DNA of 64,000 nt from Pseudomonas poae (lineage in GTDB: Bacteria; Pseudomonadota; Gammaproteobacteria; Pseudomonadales; Pseudomonadaceae): contig CP110972.1 in NCBI GenBank assembly GCA_028869255.1, positions 4,841,001-4,905,000 of the forward strand, in the 5' to 3' direction. Made by a program: the position numbers and the translations under genes. Position 1 is the stretch's first letter; the number at the start of each line of letters is the position of its first letter. Of the stretch, positions 26,067-35,397 are shown in pieces. The notes under the pieces were generated by a model. It saw only the letters and a program-made list of their open reading frames with translations. It was not told the DNA's origin and searched no databases.

Positions 26067-27320
26067 CGATATCTCCTCGTGCGACACGGGGCAGGCGCAG
26101 CTCGGTAAGCGTGCCGCCTTCCTCATGACTATAGAGCTTCACTGAGCCGCCCGCGCGGGTCACGCTGGCCTTGCTCAAAAACAGACCAAGGCCGAAGCCT
26201 TTGCCCTTGGTGGTAAAAAAGGTTTGCCGATTTGTTCGGCAATCGCCAGCGGCACACCCGCACCGTGGTCGCGAATGCTGATGGTCACGTGTTCGGCATC
26301 CCAGTCCAGCTGCACGCCCAAGCCTTCGGGGCAGGCGTCGGCGGCGTTGTTCAGCAGGTTCAACAGCGCCTGGGTCAGATCCGGCGGCGGCGCCATGCGC
26401 GGCACGCTGCCCTGCCCCAACAGATGAAAACGGTAACTGGCTTCGGGCCGCATCAGGTGCCAGCGGTTCAGGGCTCCGTCGAGCCACTGGGTCACGTCCT
26501 GCATCTCTACCGCCAGGCGGCGATTGGCTTCGGCGGCGCGCACCAGTTGCTGCAACGTCTGCTTGCACTGCTTGACCTGTTCCTGCAACACGCTGAGGTC
26601 GTCTTGCAGGGCCGGGTCGTGATGGTCCTGGGTCATTTCCTTGAGCAGCACGCTCATGGTGGCCAACGGCGTGCCCAACTCATGGGCCGCACCGGCGGCC
26701 TGCGTGGCCACGGCCAACAGTTGCTGGTCACGCAGGCCCTCTTCCCGGCGAATGGCGCGCAGCTCTTCCTGGCGGCGCAGTTCTTCGGCCATGCGTGCGG
26801 CGAAGAAGGTAATAACGGCGGCGGACAGCGCAAAGCTCAACCACATCCCATAGATCTGCAGGTTTTCGCGGGCAATGGGGAACGTCTGCAATGGATAGAA
26901 GCGCGCCAGCAGCAAGGTGTACAGGGTCAGCGCAATGCCCGACAGCACCACCGAGTAGCGCCATGGCAAGGTCACCGCAGCGATGGTCAGGGGCACCAGG
27001 TAATAAGAAACAAACGGGTTGGTGGAACCGCCGGAGAAATACAGCAACACACTGTGGATAAACAGGTCGCAGGCCAATTGCAGGGCATATTCCAGCTCGG
27101 TCACCGGCCACGTGGTGCGCAACCGGATCGCGGTGAACACACACAGTACAATCGAAAAGCCGAGGGTCACGGCCAACTGCAGCCAAGGCAGCGGCAGCAG
27201 GTCGAACCAGTAGGCGAGCCCGACGGAACCGGCTTGTGCGGCCAGTACCAGGGTACGAATAAACGTCAGGCGCCAGAGGTTCTGGCGGGTGGCGGAAGTC
27301 AGTTTTACGGCGGCGAGCAT
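26059..27320 (-). pseudogene. roxS: redox sensor histidine kinase RoxS (RegB/PrrB family), frameshifted in this sequence
   Basis: If repaired the gene gives about 420 residues. Six N-terminal transmembrane helices include FSGGSTNPFVSYYLVPLTIAAVTLPW, matching the RegB quinone-sensing motif GGxxNPF. Dimerisation domain H-box GAAHELGTPLATMSVL holds the phospho-His; the ATPase domain has the N-box ALLNLLNNAADAC and G1 box IRDHGAGVP. At 26215-26220 the minus strand reads T6; a T7 would continue GKPFFTTKGKGFGLGLFLSK to the proper end at 26059. As written the frame stops at 26175 after GKPFLPPRAKASALVCF, losing the G2 box and the last beta strands. The start at 27320 (MLAAVKLTSATRQN) fits the family. 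Kinase of RoxR. Confidence 0.9.
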
Positions 27321-27525
27321 GTGCTCTCCCGTTGAGCGCTGCAGGCGGATCGCCGGGAGTATAAACGAAGCAGGCCCACTGACACGGCGTGTGTGGCTCT
27401 TTGACGCAGGCCGCGAAAGTGACCGTTCGTCGGCCGCACCACCACGTGTAGCGAATGTGTAAACCCGAAGAACCCGATGCCACCGTCTACAGTCATACCG
27501 AACACGAACATCCCAAGGAGCTTCC

Positions 27526-28239
27526 ATGTCTCGTTTCACTCGCAGCGCAGCCGTTCTTACCCTCAGCGCCAGCGCACTGGCCAGCCTGCCGGCCATGGCC
27601 GCCGATGAGCTGCATTACAATCAGGTTTCCCTGCGCGCCGAGGCCAGCCAGGAGGTGGCCCGCGACAAGATGATCGTCACCCTCTACACCGAGTCGCAAA
27701 ATACCGACCCGGCCAAGCTCGCCGCCGAAATCACCACCACCCTGAACACGGCCCTGGGCCAGGCGCGCGAAGTCAAAGGCGTGACCCTGCGCCAGGGCAG
27801 CCGTAACAGCTACCCGATCTACGACAACAAGAACCAGAAAATCACTGGGTGGCGTGAGCGCGCCGAACTGCGCCTGGAAAGCGCGGACTTCCCGGCGCTG
27901 TCCAAGCTCACCGGCGAACTGCTGAACACCCTGAAAATGGACAGCATGGACTTCGCCATCGCCGACGCCACACGCAAGGCCAGCGAAGATGCGCTGCTCA
28001 AAGATGCCGTTGCCGCGTTCAAGGCACGCGCCCAATTGGCCACCGATGCGCTGGGCGGCAAGGGTTACAAGATCGTCAACCTGAACTTCAACACTAATGG
28101 TTACCCACAACCGTATGCCCGTGGCGCCATGATGATGAAAGCGGCCATGGCGGATTCGGCACCAACGCCAGAAGTCGAAGCCGGCACCAGCCAGGTCAGC
28201 ATGAGTGCTGATGGTGTGATTGAAGTACAGATGCCGTAA
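27526..28239 (+). CDS. SIMPL-domain (DUF541) periplasmic protein
   Basis: 237 residues. Signal peptide MSRFTRSAAVLTLSASALASLPAMAAD, then the DUF541/SIMPL fold: VSLRAEASQEVARDKMIVTLYTESQNTDPAKLAAEIT, QGSRNSYPIYDNKNQKITGWRERAELRLESADFPALSKLTGEL, and the C-terminal conserved strand YKIVNLNFNTNGY. SIMPL proteins (E. coli YggE) are envelope proteins linked to oxidative stress tolerance, of unknown biochemistry. Ribosome site AAGGAG at 27513-27518. It is divergent from roxS and ends with a terminator before dppA1. Confidence 0.88.
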   Translation: MSRFTRSAAVLTLSASALASLPAMAADELHYNQVSLRAEASQEVARDKMIVTLYTESQNTDPAKLAAEITTTLNTALGQAREVKGVTLRQGSRNSYPIYDNKNQKITGWRERAELRLESADFPALSKLTGELLNTLKMDSMDFAIADATRKASEDALLKDAVAAFKARAQLATDALGGKGYKIVNLNFNTNGYPQPYARGAMMMKAAMADSAPTPEVEAGTSQVSMSADGVIEVQMP

Positions 28240-28258
28240 CCCCTACCTGACAAACCTC

Positions 28259-28288
28259 AACGGCGGTAACCTCGGTGACCGCCGTTTT
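28259..28288 (+). terminator. terminator after the SIMPL gene
   Basis: AACGGCGGT/ACCGCCGTT stem with a 10-base loop and TTTTCGTTT, 19 bases after the stop. Confidence 0.75.
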
Positions 28289-28330
28289 CGTTTAAGCAGC
28301 GTTTATATGCCTGCCACTTCAGGGGTCTCA

Positions 28331-29932
28331 ATGGAAAGAATCACCTTAAAACCACTGCTCCTCGCCGCCGGCCTGCTGGCCTTTATGCCCATGGCCCAGG
28401 CCGCCAGCACGTTGGTCTACTGCTCCGAAGCCAGCCCGGCCGGCTTCGACCCCAGCCAGTACACCAGCGGCACCGACTTTGATGCCTCGGCCGAAACCGT
28501 GTTCAACCGCCTGACCCAGTTCAAGCGCGGTGGCACCGAGGTCGAGCCGGGCCTGGCAACGCGCTGGGAGGTGTCACAGGACGGCCTGACGTATACCTTC
28601 CACCTGCGCGATGGCGTCAAGTTTCACACCACCGACTACTTCACCCCTACCCGCGATTTCAACGCGGATGACGTGCTGTTTACCTTCAATCGCCTGCTGG
28701 ATGCCGACAGCCCGTTCCGCAAGGCTTACCCCTCCGAGTCGCCGTACTTCACCGACATGGGGTTGAACACCACCATCAAGAGTGTCGACAAACTCGACGA
28801 GCACACGGTGCGTTTCAACCTGAACAGCGTCGATGCCTCGTTCGTGCAGAACCTGGCGATGAGCTTCGCCTCGGTGCAGTCCGCCGAATACGCTGCGCAG
28901 TTGCTCAAGCAAGGCAAGGCTGAGGAGATCAACCAGAAGCCGGTGGGCACCGGACCGTTTGTGTTCAAGCGCTATCAGAAAGACTCGCAAATCCGCTACG
29001 TCGCCAATAAACAGTATTGGAAGCCCGAGGATGTGAAGCTCGATAATCTGGTGTTCGCCATCACCCCGGACGCCGCCTCGCGCCTGCAAAAGCTCAAGGC
29101 CGGTGAATGCCAGGTCAGCGGCTACCCGCGCCCCGCCGACATCGAGGTGATGAAGCAGGCCCCCAACCTGCGCGTGCTGCAGCAGGCCGGGTTCAACCTG
29201 GGTTTTCTGGCGTACAACGTGACACACCCACCACTGGACCAGCTCAAAGTGCGCCAGGCCCTGGACATGGCCATCGACAAGCCCGCGATCATCAAGGCTG
29301 TGTACCAGAGCGCCGGGCAATTGGCGCAGAACGCACTGCCACCGGCGCAGTGGTCTTATGACCCAAGCATCAAGGACGCGCCTTACGATCCGACCAAGGC
29401 GCGGGCGCTACTAAAAGAAGCAGGGGTTGCACCTGGCACTACCATTAATTTGTGGGCCATGACGGTCCAGCGCGCCTCCAACCCGAATGCGCGAATGTCG
29501 GCACAAATGATCCAGCAGGATTGGGAGAAAGTCGGCATCAAGGCCAATATCGTCAGCTATGAGTGGGGCGAGTACATCAAGCGTGCAAAAAATGGCGAGC
29601 ACGACGCGATGATTTACGGCTGGACCGGCGATAACGGCGACCCCGATAACTGGCTCGGCGTGCTCTACAGTTGTGCTGCGGTCAAGGGCAGCAACTACGC
29701 CAAATGGTGTAACCCGGCCTACGATAAGCTGGTGCAGCAGGCCAAGGTCAGCAGCGACCGCGAGCAACGCATCAAGTGGTATCAACAGGCGCAAAAAATA
29801 CTTAAGGAACAAGTACCTATAACGCCTATTGCGAACTCGACGGTTTTCCAACCGCTGCGCAAGGAAGTCCAGGACTTCAAGATCAGCCCCTTTGGCCTGA
29901 CCCCGTTCTACGGCGTGAGTCTAGATAAGTAA
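28331..29932 (+). CDS. dppA1: dipeptide ABC transporter substrate-binding protein, paralogue 1
   Basis: 533 residues, family 5 extracellular solute-binding protein. Signal peptide MERITLKPLLLAAGLLAFMPMAQAAS; start codon 28331 chosen because the upstream frame has no export signal. The DppA hallmarks LVYCSEASPAGFDPSQYTSGTDFDAS, PVGTGPFVFKRYQKDSQIRYVANKQYW and GWTGDNGDPDNWLGVLYSCAA are present; the Asp cluster in GDNGDPDNW contacts the peptide amino terminus in E. coli DppA. It delivers peptides to DppBCDF in the inner membrane. First of four paralogues in the locus; each differs in the peptide-binding loops, suggesting division of peptide range. Confidence 0.93.
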   Translation: MERITLKPLLLAAGLLAFMPMAQAASTLVYCSEASPAGFDPSQYTSGTDFDASAETVFNRLTQFKRGGTEVEPGLATRWEVSQDGLTYTFHLRDGVKFHTTDYFTPTRDFNADDVLFTFNRLLDADSPFRKAYPSESPYFTDMGLNTTIKSVDKLDEHTVRFNLNSVDASFVQNLAMSFASVQSAEYAAQLLKQGKAEEINQKPVGTGPFVFKRYQKDSQIRYVANKQYWKPEDVKLDNLVFAITPDAASRLQKLKAGECQVSGYPRPADIEVMKQAPNLRVLQQAGFNLGFLAYNVTHPPLDQLKVRQALDMAIDKPAIIKAVYQSAGQLAQNALPPAQWSYDPSIKDAPYDPTKARALLKEAGVAPGTTINLWAMTVQRASNPNARMSAQMIQQDWEKVGIKANIVSYEWGEYIKRAKNGEHDAMIYGWTGDNGDPDNWLGVLYSCAAVKGSNYAKWCNPAYDKLVQQAKVSSDREQRIKWYQQAQKILKEQVPITPIANSTVFQPLRKEVQDFKISPFGLTPFYGVSLDK

Positions 29933-29941
29933 CAGCAACGC

Positions 29942-29980
29942 CCCAACCGAGGGCGCTAGACGCCTCGGTTGGGCTTTTTT
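29942..29980 (+). terminator. intrinsic terminator between dppA1 and dppA2
   Basis: CCCAACCGAGG / CCTCGGTTGGG stem followed by C and six T, 9 bases after the dppA1 stop. dppA1 is therefore transcribed largely on its own, and dppA2 needs its own promoter in the 210-base gap. Confidence 0.88.
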
Positions 29981-30190
29981 GGTGCGCACAATGCACCGAA
30001 AAAACCCTCAAAACAGACGCAATTATGTACAAACTTTCATAATTGCGACATTCCTGTACGTTCGTACCACTCTTTGCCTATTGCAACGGTTCAACATCTT
30101 GCAATGGGTATGGCGCCTGCATAAGTATCCGCAGGCCGACTCACGAGGTCGCCCTCACCACCAAAAATGACAACAAATCATGAGGCCAAC

Positions 30191-31819
30191 ATGTTCAAAC
30201 ACGCAGTCCTTCCGTTATTAGTGAGCGCTGGCCTTATGGCCGCAGCCCCGTTCGCCCAAGCGGCGACTAACTTGGTGTTCTGCTCCGAAGGGAGCCCGGC
30301 TGGTTTTGACCCAGGCCAGTACACCACCGGAACAGACTTCGATGCCTCGGCCGAAACCATGTTCAACCGTCTGACCCAGTTCGAACGCGGCGGCACCGCT
30401 GTGATTCCTGGGCTGGCCACCAACTGGGACGTGTCCCCGGATGGCCTGACGTACACCTTCCACCTGCGCGATGGCGTCAAGTTCCACACCACCGCGTACT
30501 TCAAGCCGACCCGTACCTTCAATGCCGATGACGTGCTGTTCACGTTCAACCGCATGATCAACAAGGACGATCCGTTCCGCAAAGCCTACCCCACCGAGTT
30601 CCCGTACTTCACGGACATGGGGATGGACACCAACATCAAGAACATCGAGAAAGTCGATGACCATACCGTCAAGTTCACCCTTGGCACCGTGGACGCGGCC
30701 TTCATCCAGAACCTGGCGATGAGCTTCGCTTCGATCCAGTCGGCCGAATACGCCGCCCAACTGTTGAAAGAAGGCAAAGCCGCGGACATCAACCAGAAGC
30801 CGATCGGCACTGGCCCGTTCGTGTTCAAGAGCTACCAGAAAGACTCGAACATTCGCTACACCGGCAACAAGGACTACTGGAAACCTGAAGACGTGAAGAT
30901 CGACAACCTGATCTTCGCCATCACCACCGACCCATCGGTGCGTATCCAGAAGCTGAAGAAAAACGAATGCCAGGTCACCCTGTTCCCACGTCCGGCCGAC
31001 CTCAAGGCGCTGGGCGAAGACAAGGACCTGAAACTGCCGAACCAGGCCGGTTTCAACCTGGGCTACATCGCCTACAACGTGATGGACAAGGTCAAGGGCA
31101 GCGACCAGCCTAACCCGCTGGCCGACCTGCGCGTGCGCCAGGCACTGGACATGTCGGTGAACAAGCAGCAGATCATCGACTCCGTGTATCAGGGCGCCGG
31201 CCAGTTGGCCGTCAACGCCATGCCGCCGACCCAATGGTCCTATGACACCACCATCAAGGATGCCAAGTTCGACCCTGAGAAAGCCAAAGCGCTGCTCAAG
31301 GAAGCGGGCGTAAAGGAAGGTACCGAGATCGTCCTGTGGGCCATGCCGGTTCAGCGTCCGTATAACCCGAACGCCAAGCTGATGGCAGAAATGCTGCAGA
31401 ACGACTGGTCCAAGATCGGCCTCAAGGTGAAGATCACCAGCTACGAGTGGGGCGAGTACATCAAGCGTTCCAAAGGCGGCGAGAACCAGGCCATGATCAT
31501 TGGCTGGAGCGGCGACAATGGTGACCCGGACAACTGGCTGAACGTGCTGTTCGGCTGCGACTCGCTGGCCGGTAACAACTTCTCCAAATGGTGCGACAAG
31601 AAATTCGACGGCATCGTGAAAGAAGCCAAGGCCACATCGGATGTCGCCAAACGCACCGAGCTGTACAAGCAGGCGCAACATATCCTCAAAGATGCAGTCC
31701 CGATGACACCTATCGCGCACTCGACGGTGTATCAACCCATGCGCAACACCGTGCAGGACTTCAAGATCAGCCCGTTTGGCTTGAACTCCTTCTATGGCGT
31801 GAGCGTAAGCGGCAAGTAA
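30191..31819 (+). CDS. dppA2: dipeptide ABC transporter substrate-binding protein, paralogue 2
   Basis: 542 residues. Signal peptide MFKHAVLPLLVSAGLMAAAPFAQAAT; start 30191 (an earlier ATG at 30167 would add eight residues before the signal). Same family 5 fold as its neighbours, with LVFCSEGSPAGFDPGQYTTGTDFDAS, PIGTGPFVFKSYQKDSNIRYTGNKDYW, a PNPLADLR insertion near residue 310 that the other copies lack, and GWSGDNGDPDNWLNVLFGCDS. Periplasmic peptide receptor for DppBCDF. A hairpin follows at 31825. In P. aeruginosa a dipeptidase gene (mdpA) and the regulator gene psdR follow this copy; here they are absent. Confidence 0.92.
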   Translation: MFKHAVLPLLVSAGLMAAAPFAQAATNLVFCSEGSPAGFDPGQYTTGTDFDASAETMFNRLTQFERGGTAVIPGLATNWDVSPDGLTYTFHLRDGVKFHTTAYFKPTRTFNADDVLFTFNRMINKDDPFRKAYPTEFPYFTDMGMDTNIKNIEKVDDHTVKFTLGTVDAAFIQNLAMSFASIQSAEYAAQLLKEGKAADINQKPIGTGPFVFKSYQKDSNIRYTGNKDYWKPEDVKIDNLIFAITTDPSVRIQKLKKNECQVTLFPRPADLKALGEDKDLKLPNQAGFNLGYIAYNVMDKVKGSDQPNPLADLRVRQALDMSVNKQQIIDSVYQGAGQLAVNAMPPTQWSYDTTIKDAKFDPEKAKALLKEAGVKEGTEIVLWAMPVQRPYNPNAKLMAEMLQNDWSKIGLKVKITSYEWGEYIKRSKGGENQAMIIGWSGDNGDPDNWLNVLFGCDSLAGNNFSKWCDKKFDGIVKEAKATSDVAKRTELYKQAQHILKDAVPMTPIAHSTVYQPMRNTVQDFKISPFGLNSFYGVSVSGK

Positions 31820-31824
31820 TGCTT

Positions 31825-31858
31825 AATAACGGCGACGTTTCATAACGTCGCCGTTATT
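31825..31858 (+). terminator. hairpin/terminator after dppA2
   Basis: Perfect 14-bp inverted repeat AATAACGGCGACGT/ACGTCGCCGTTATT with a 6-base loop. The T run after it is poor (ATTGCATT), so it may end transcription only partly. The remaining 266 bases to paralogue 3 hold no gene and no clear promoter that I can recognise. Confidence 0.65.
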
Positions 31859-32124
31859 GCATTCTGCCTTGACCATAGGAAACAGAGCACATTCGCTGAC
31901 GTTGCGTCCTACAGCAACGGACCGCGGTAAACACGCCTGTTGCCTACAAGGTCAATCCATTTTGGCGCATTTACTGCGAAGTCCGCGGCCCATACCGTCG
32001 TAGGACAGCAGAGGCTCCAACTTGGGAAAGGCACTTGCTGTGCGTGGGATCAGTGATGTCCCCCAGGCCGAAAGCCTGGGTGATTGCTCGCTGATGACAA
32101 TTACAAACAAGGATCGGGATCGTC

Positions 32125-33730
32125 ATGCGCCATACCACCGTTCTATCCGCAATTTTTGGCACCAGCCTGCTGGCTGTGGCCACGATGGGCCAAGCCGCCG
32201 ACAAAAAGAGCCTGGTGTTCTGCTCCGAAGGCAGCCCGGCAGGGTTCGACACTGCGCAATACACCACCGCCACCGACAACGATGCGGCCGAGCCGCTGTA
32301 CAACCGCCTGGTCGAGTTTGAAAAAGGCGCGACCAACGTGGTACCTGCACTGGCAACCAAATGGGATATTTCCGAAGACGGCCTGACCTACACCTTTCAC
32401 CTGCGTGAAGGGGTGAAATTCCACAGCAACAAGGAATTCAAGCCGACGCGGGATTTCAACGCCGACGACGTGCTGTTCACCTTCAACCGTATGCTTGACC
32501 CCGACCACCCGTTTCGCAAGGCCTACCCCACCGAGTTTCCGTACTTCAACGGGATGAGCCTGAACAAGAACATTGCCAAGGTCGAAAAAACCGGCCCGCA
32601 CACCGTGGTGATGACCCTGAACTCGGTTGACGCCGCGTTCGTGCAGAACATCGCCATGAGCTTCGCCGCGATCCTGTCGGCCGAATATGCCGAACAGTTG
32701 CTCAAGAGCGGCAAGCCCAGTGACATCAACCAGAAGCCGATCGGCACTGGCCCGTTTGTGTTCCAGCGCTATCAGAAAGACTCGCAGATACGCTATGTGG
32801 CCAACAAACAGTATTGGGACCCGAGCAAGGTCCAATTGGACCAACTGATCTTCGCCATCAACACCGACGCCTCGGTGCGCGTGCAGAAGCTCAAGGCCGG
32901 CGAATGCCAGGTGACCCTGCATCCGCGCCCGGCCGACGTCGATGCCCTCAAGGCCGACCCCAACCTGCAATTGCTGACCAAGCCCGGGTTCAACCTCGGC
33001 TATATCGCCTACAACGTGCGCCACAAGCCGTTCGACCAGCTCGAAGTGCGCCAGGCGCTGGACATGGCGGTGAACAAGCAGAGCATCCTGAATGCCGTGT
33101 ACTCAGGGCGCAGGCCAACTGGCGGTCAACGCCATGCCGCCGACGCAATGGTCCTACGACGACACCATCAAGGACGCCGCCTACAACCCGGAAAAAGCCA
33201 AGGAACTGCTCAAGGCCGCCGGCGTGAAGGAAGGCACCGAAATCACCCTGTGGGCGATGCCGGTGCAACGGCCGTACAACCCCAACGCCAAGCTGATGGC
33301 CGAGATGCTGCAAAGCGACTGGGCCAAGATCGGCCTCAAGGTCAAGATCGTCAGCTACGAGTGGGGCGAATACATCAAGCGCACCAAGAACGGTGAGCAC
33401 GATATCAGCCTGATCGGCTGGACCGGCGACAACGGTGACCCGGACAACTGGCTGGGCACCCTCTACAGCTGCGACGCCATCGGCGGGAATAACTACTCCA
33501 TGTGGTGTGACCCGGCGTACGACACGCTGATCAAGCAAGCCAAGGTCGTGACCGACCGCGAACAAAGGACTGTTCTGTACAAACAGGCGCAGCAACTGCT
33601 CAAGCAGCAGGTGCCGATCACGCCCGTCGCCCACTCGACGGTCAACCAGCCGTTAAGCGCCAAAGTCGAAGGCTTCAAAGTGAGCCCCTTCGGCCGCAAC
33701 GTGTTCTCGGGCGTCAGCGTTACCCCATAA
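32125..33730 (+). pseudogene. dppA3: dipeptide ABC transporter substrate-binding protein, paralogue 3, with a one-base insertion
   Basis: Signal peptide MRHTTVLSAIFGTSLLAVATMGQAAD and the usual DppA sequence run to MAVNKQSILNAVY; the other copies continue Q-G-A-G-Q-L or Q-S-A-G-Q-L. Here the bases read GTGTACTCAGGGCG instead of GTGTACCAGGGCG, an extra T at 33103. As written the first frame leaves the family sequence and runs out of frame to 33396, while the rest (QGAGQLAVNAMPPTQWSYDDTIKDA to SPFGRNVFSGVSVTP) lies in the next frame to 33730. Without the T the protein would be 534 residues, close to the other copies. Either a real loss of one of four redundant receptors or a sequence error. Confidence 0.9.
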
Positions 33731-33901
33731 GAAAATAACCGGATTGTGCAGGGCGGCTCCCCGCCCTGCTGCAAACGTGCAGCCTTTTATCGGGATTTTT
33801 CCTACGGCAAACGTTTGCAATGGCTTGAACGAGTTACACACCCAATAGCCGGATCACCAAAAAAGACCGGCATTAAAAAGAGAACCAAAGGAGCTTCACC
33901 C

Positions 33902-35317
33902 ATGAAACTGAGCAGCAAAGCGCTTCTGGCCCTGGCCATCAGCAGCATCACGGCCACCGCCTACGCTGAACCCGCCAGCCAGGAATTCGTTCCTACCACC
34001 CTGGCCGGCTCCAGCGCCCAAAGCGAGGCCAAAGGCTTTATCGACGGTCAAAGCCTGGGCGGTACTACCCGTAACTGGTACTCCAACGAAATGAAATTTC
34101 GTGGCCAGAAATTCGGCTACTACAAAAATGAAGCCGATAAAGCCAACGACGTAACTACCCGCGTCTCTCGCCGCTACAACTGGGCCCAGGGCACCATCCT
34201 CAACTACACCTCGGGTTTCACCCAAGGCACCGTTGGCGTGAGCACCGAAGTTGCCGCGTACAACTACATCGCGCTCGACCGCGACCAGAAAGACATCGCC
34301 GGCGGCTCCAACCGTACCCTGGCTCATTCCTTCGGTGACGCTGTAGGCCAGTGGAGCAAACTGGGCCTGGCCAACGTCAAGTTCCGTGTGTCCAACACCA
34401 CCTTGACCGCCGGTCGCCAGAACTTCAGCACCGGTATCATCGACACCATCGGTAACCGTGCGCTGCCTTCGAGCTTCGAGGGTGTGAGCTTCAACAGCGA
34501 AGAGCTGAGCAACCTGTCGTTCCAGGGCGGTATCTTCGACCGCGTTTCGCCACGTACCGAGCAGAGCCTGTCGAAATTCCGCTCCGAATACGGCAATGGC
34601 CAGGAAACCGACAAAGTCAAAACCCTGGGCTTCAACTACCAGCCGTTCAAGAGCCTGAAAACCAGCGTGTTCGCCGCTAACGTCGAAGACTTCTGGAACC
34701 AGTACTACTTCGGCGCCACCCATGAACTGGGTGATGCACAGACCCTGGCACTGACCACCGGCCTGAACTACTACAAAACCACCGATACCGGCAGCAAGAA
34801 GATGGGCAAGATCGACAACGACACCTACTCGTTGTCCCTGGGCCTGACCCACCAGGCTCACAGCCTGACCTTCTCGTACCAGGAAGTTAACGGTGACGAG
34901 TACTTCGACTACCTGCACGAAACCAACGGCATCTACCTGGCCAACTCCCTGACCTCCGACTTCAACAGCCCGAACGAGAAGTCCTTCCAGATCGCCTACG
35001 GCATCAACATGGCCGAGTACGGTGTACCGGGCCTGAAGTTCAACGTCTACTCGGCTCGCGGTTGGGGCATCGACGGTACTCACTACAACGGTACCGCCTA
35101 CGGCACCACGGGCGAGAGCCGCAGCGACCTGCGCCTGATGGACGGCGAGAAACACCAGGAATACGGTGTTGGCACCTCCTACGCGATCCAGAGCGGCCCG
35201 CTCAAGGCCACCACCATCCGTGGTACCTACGTGACTCACCGCGCCAGCGCACAACAAGCTGACGGCAACATCAAAGAGTTCCGTCTGGTCACCACCATCC
35301 CGTTCAACATTCTTTAA
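33902..35317 (+). CDS. opdP: OprD-family outer membrane porin, OpdP-like (dipeptide)
   Basis: 471 residues. Signal peptide MKLSSKALLALAISSITATAYAEP and start at 33902, preceded by AAAGGAG. OprD-family barrel with the family start QEFVPTTLAGSSAQSEAKGFIDGQSLGGTTRNWYSNE, GTILNYTSGFTQGTVGVSTEVAAYNY, and terminal aromatic-rich strand. 18-strand barrels of this family admit basic amino acids and small peptides. Its place between dppA3 and dppA4 matches PA4501 (OpdP/OpdD) of P. aeruginosa, a Gly-Glu dipeptide porin, so the dpp locus covers both membranes. The ORF is complete without a repair. Confidence 0.9.
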   Translation: MKLSSKALLALAISSITATAYAEPASQEFVPTTLAGSSAQSEAKGFIDGQSLGGTTRNWYSNEMKFRGQKFGYYKNEADKANDVTTRVSRRYNWAQGTILNYTSGFTQGTVGVSTEVAAYNYIALDRDQKDIAGGSNRTLAHSFGDAVGQWSKLGLANVKFRVSNTTLTAGRQNFSTGIIDTIGNRALPSSFEGVSFNSEELSNLSFQGGIFDRVSPRTEQSLSKFRSEYGNGQETDKVKTLGFNYQPFKSLKTSVFAANVEDFWNQYYFGATHELGDAQTLALTTGLNYYKTTDTGSKKMGKIDNDTYSLSLGLTHQAHSLTFSYQEVNGDEYFDYLHETNGIYLANSLTSDFNSPNEKSFQIAYGINMAEYGVPGLKFNVYSARGWGIDGTHYNGTAYGTTGESRSDLRLMDGEKHQEYGVGTSYAIQSGPLKATTIRGTYVTHRASAQQADGNIKEFRLVTTIPFNIL

Positions 35318-35327
35318 TTAGCACCAG

Positions 35328-35362
35328 GTAGACGGTGGGCTCAGGACGAGCCTGCCGTCTAC
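35328..35362 (+). terminator. hairpin after the porin gene, no T run
   Basis: Outer stem GTAGACGG/CCGTCTAC (35328-35335, 35355-35362) and inner stem GGCTC/GAGCC, between opdP and dppA4. Without a T tract it is more likely a 3' stabilising or attenuating structure than a terminator. Confidence 0.5.
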
Positions 35363-35397
35363 GCTTGTCTGGTCCCATCGATTGCAGAGGGCTCTGA

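Noticed and set aside
33104..33396. out-of-frame tail of dppA3 (Arg/Gln-rich)
   Set aside because: Follows the extra T at 33103 and has no similarity to the family; the true continuation is in the next frame.
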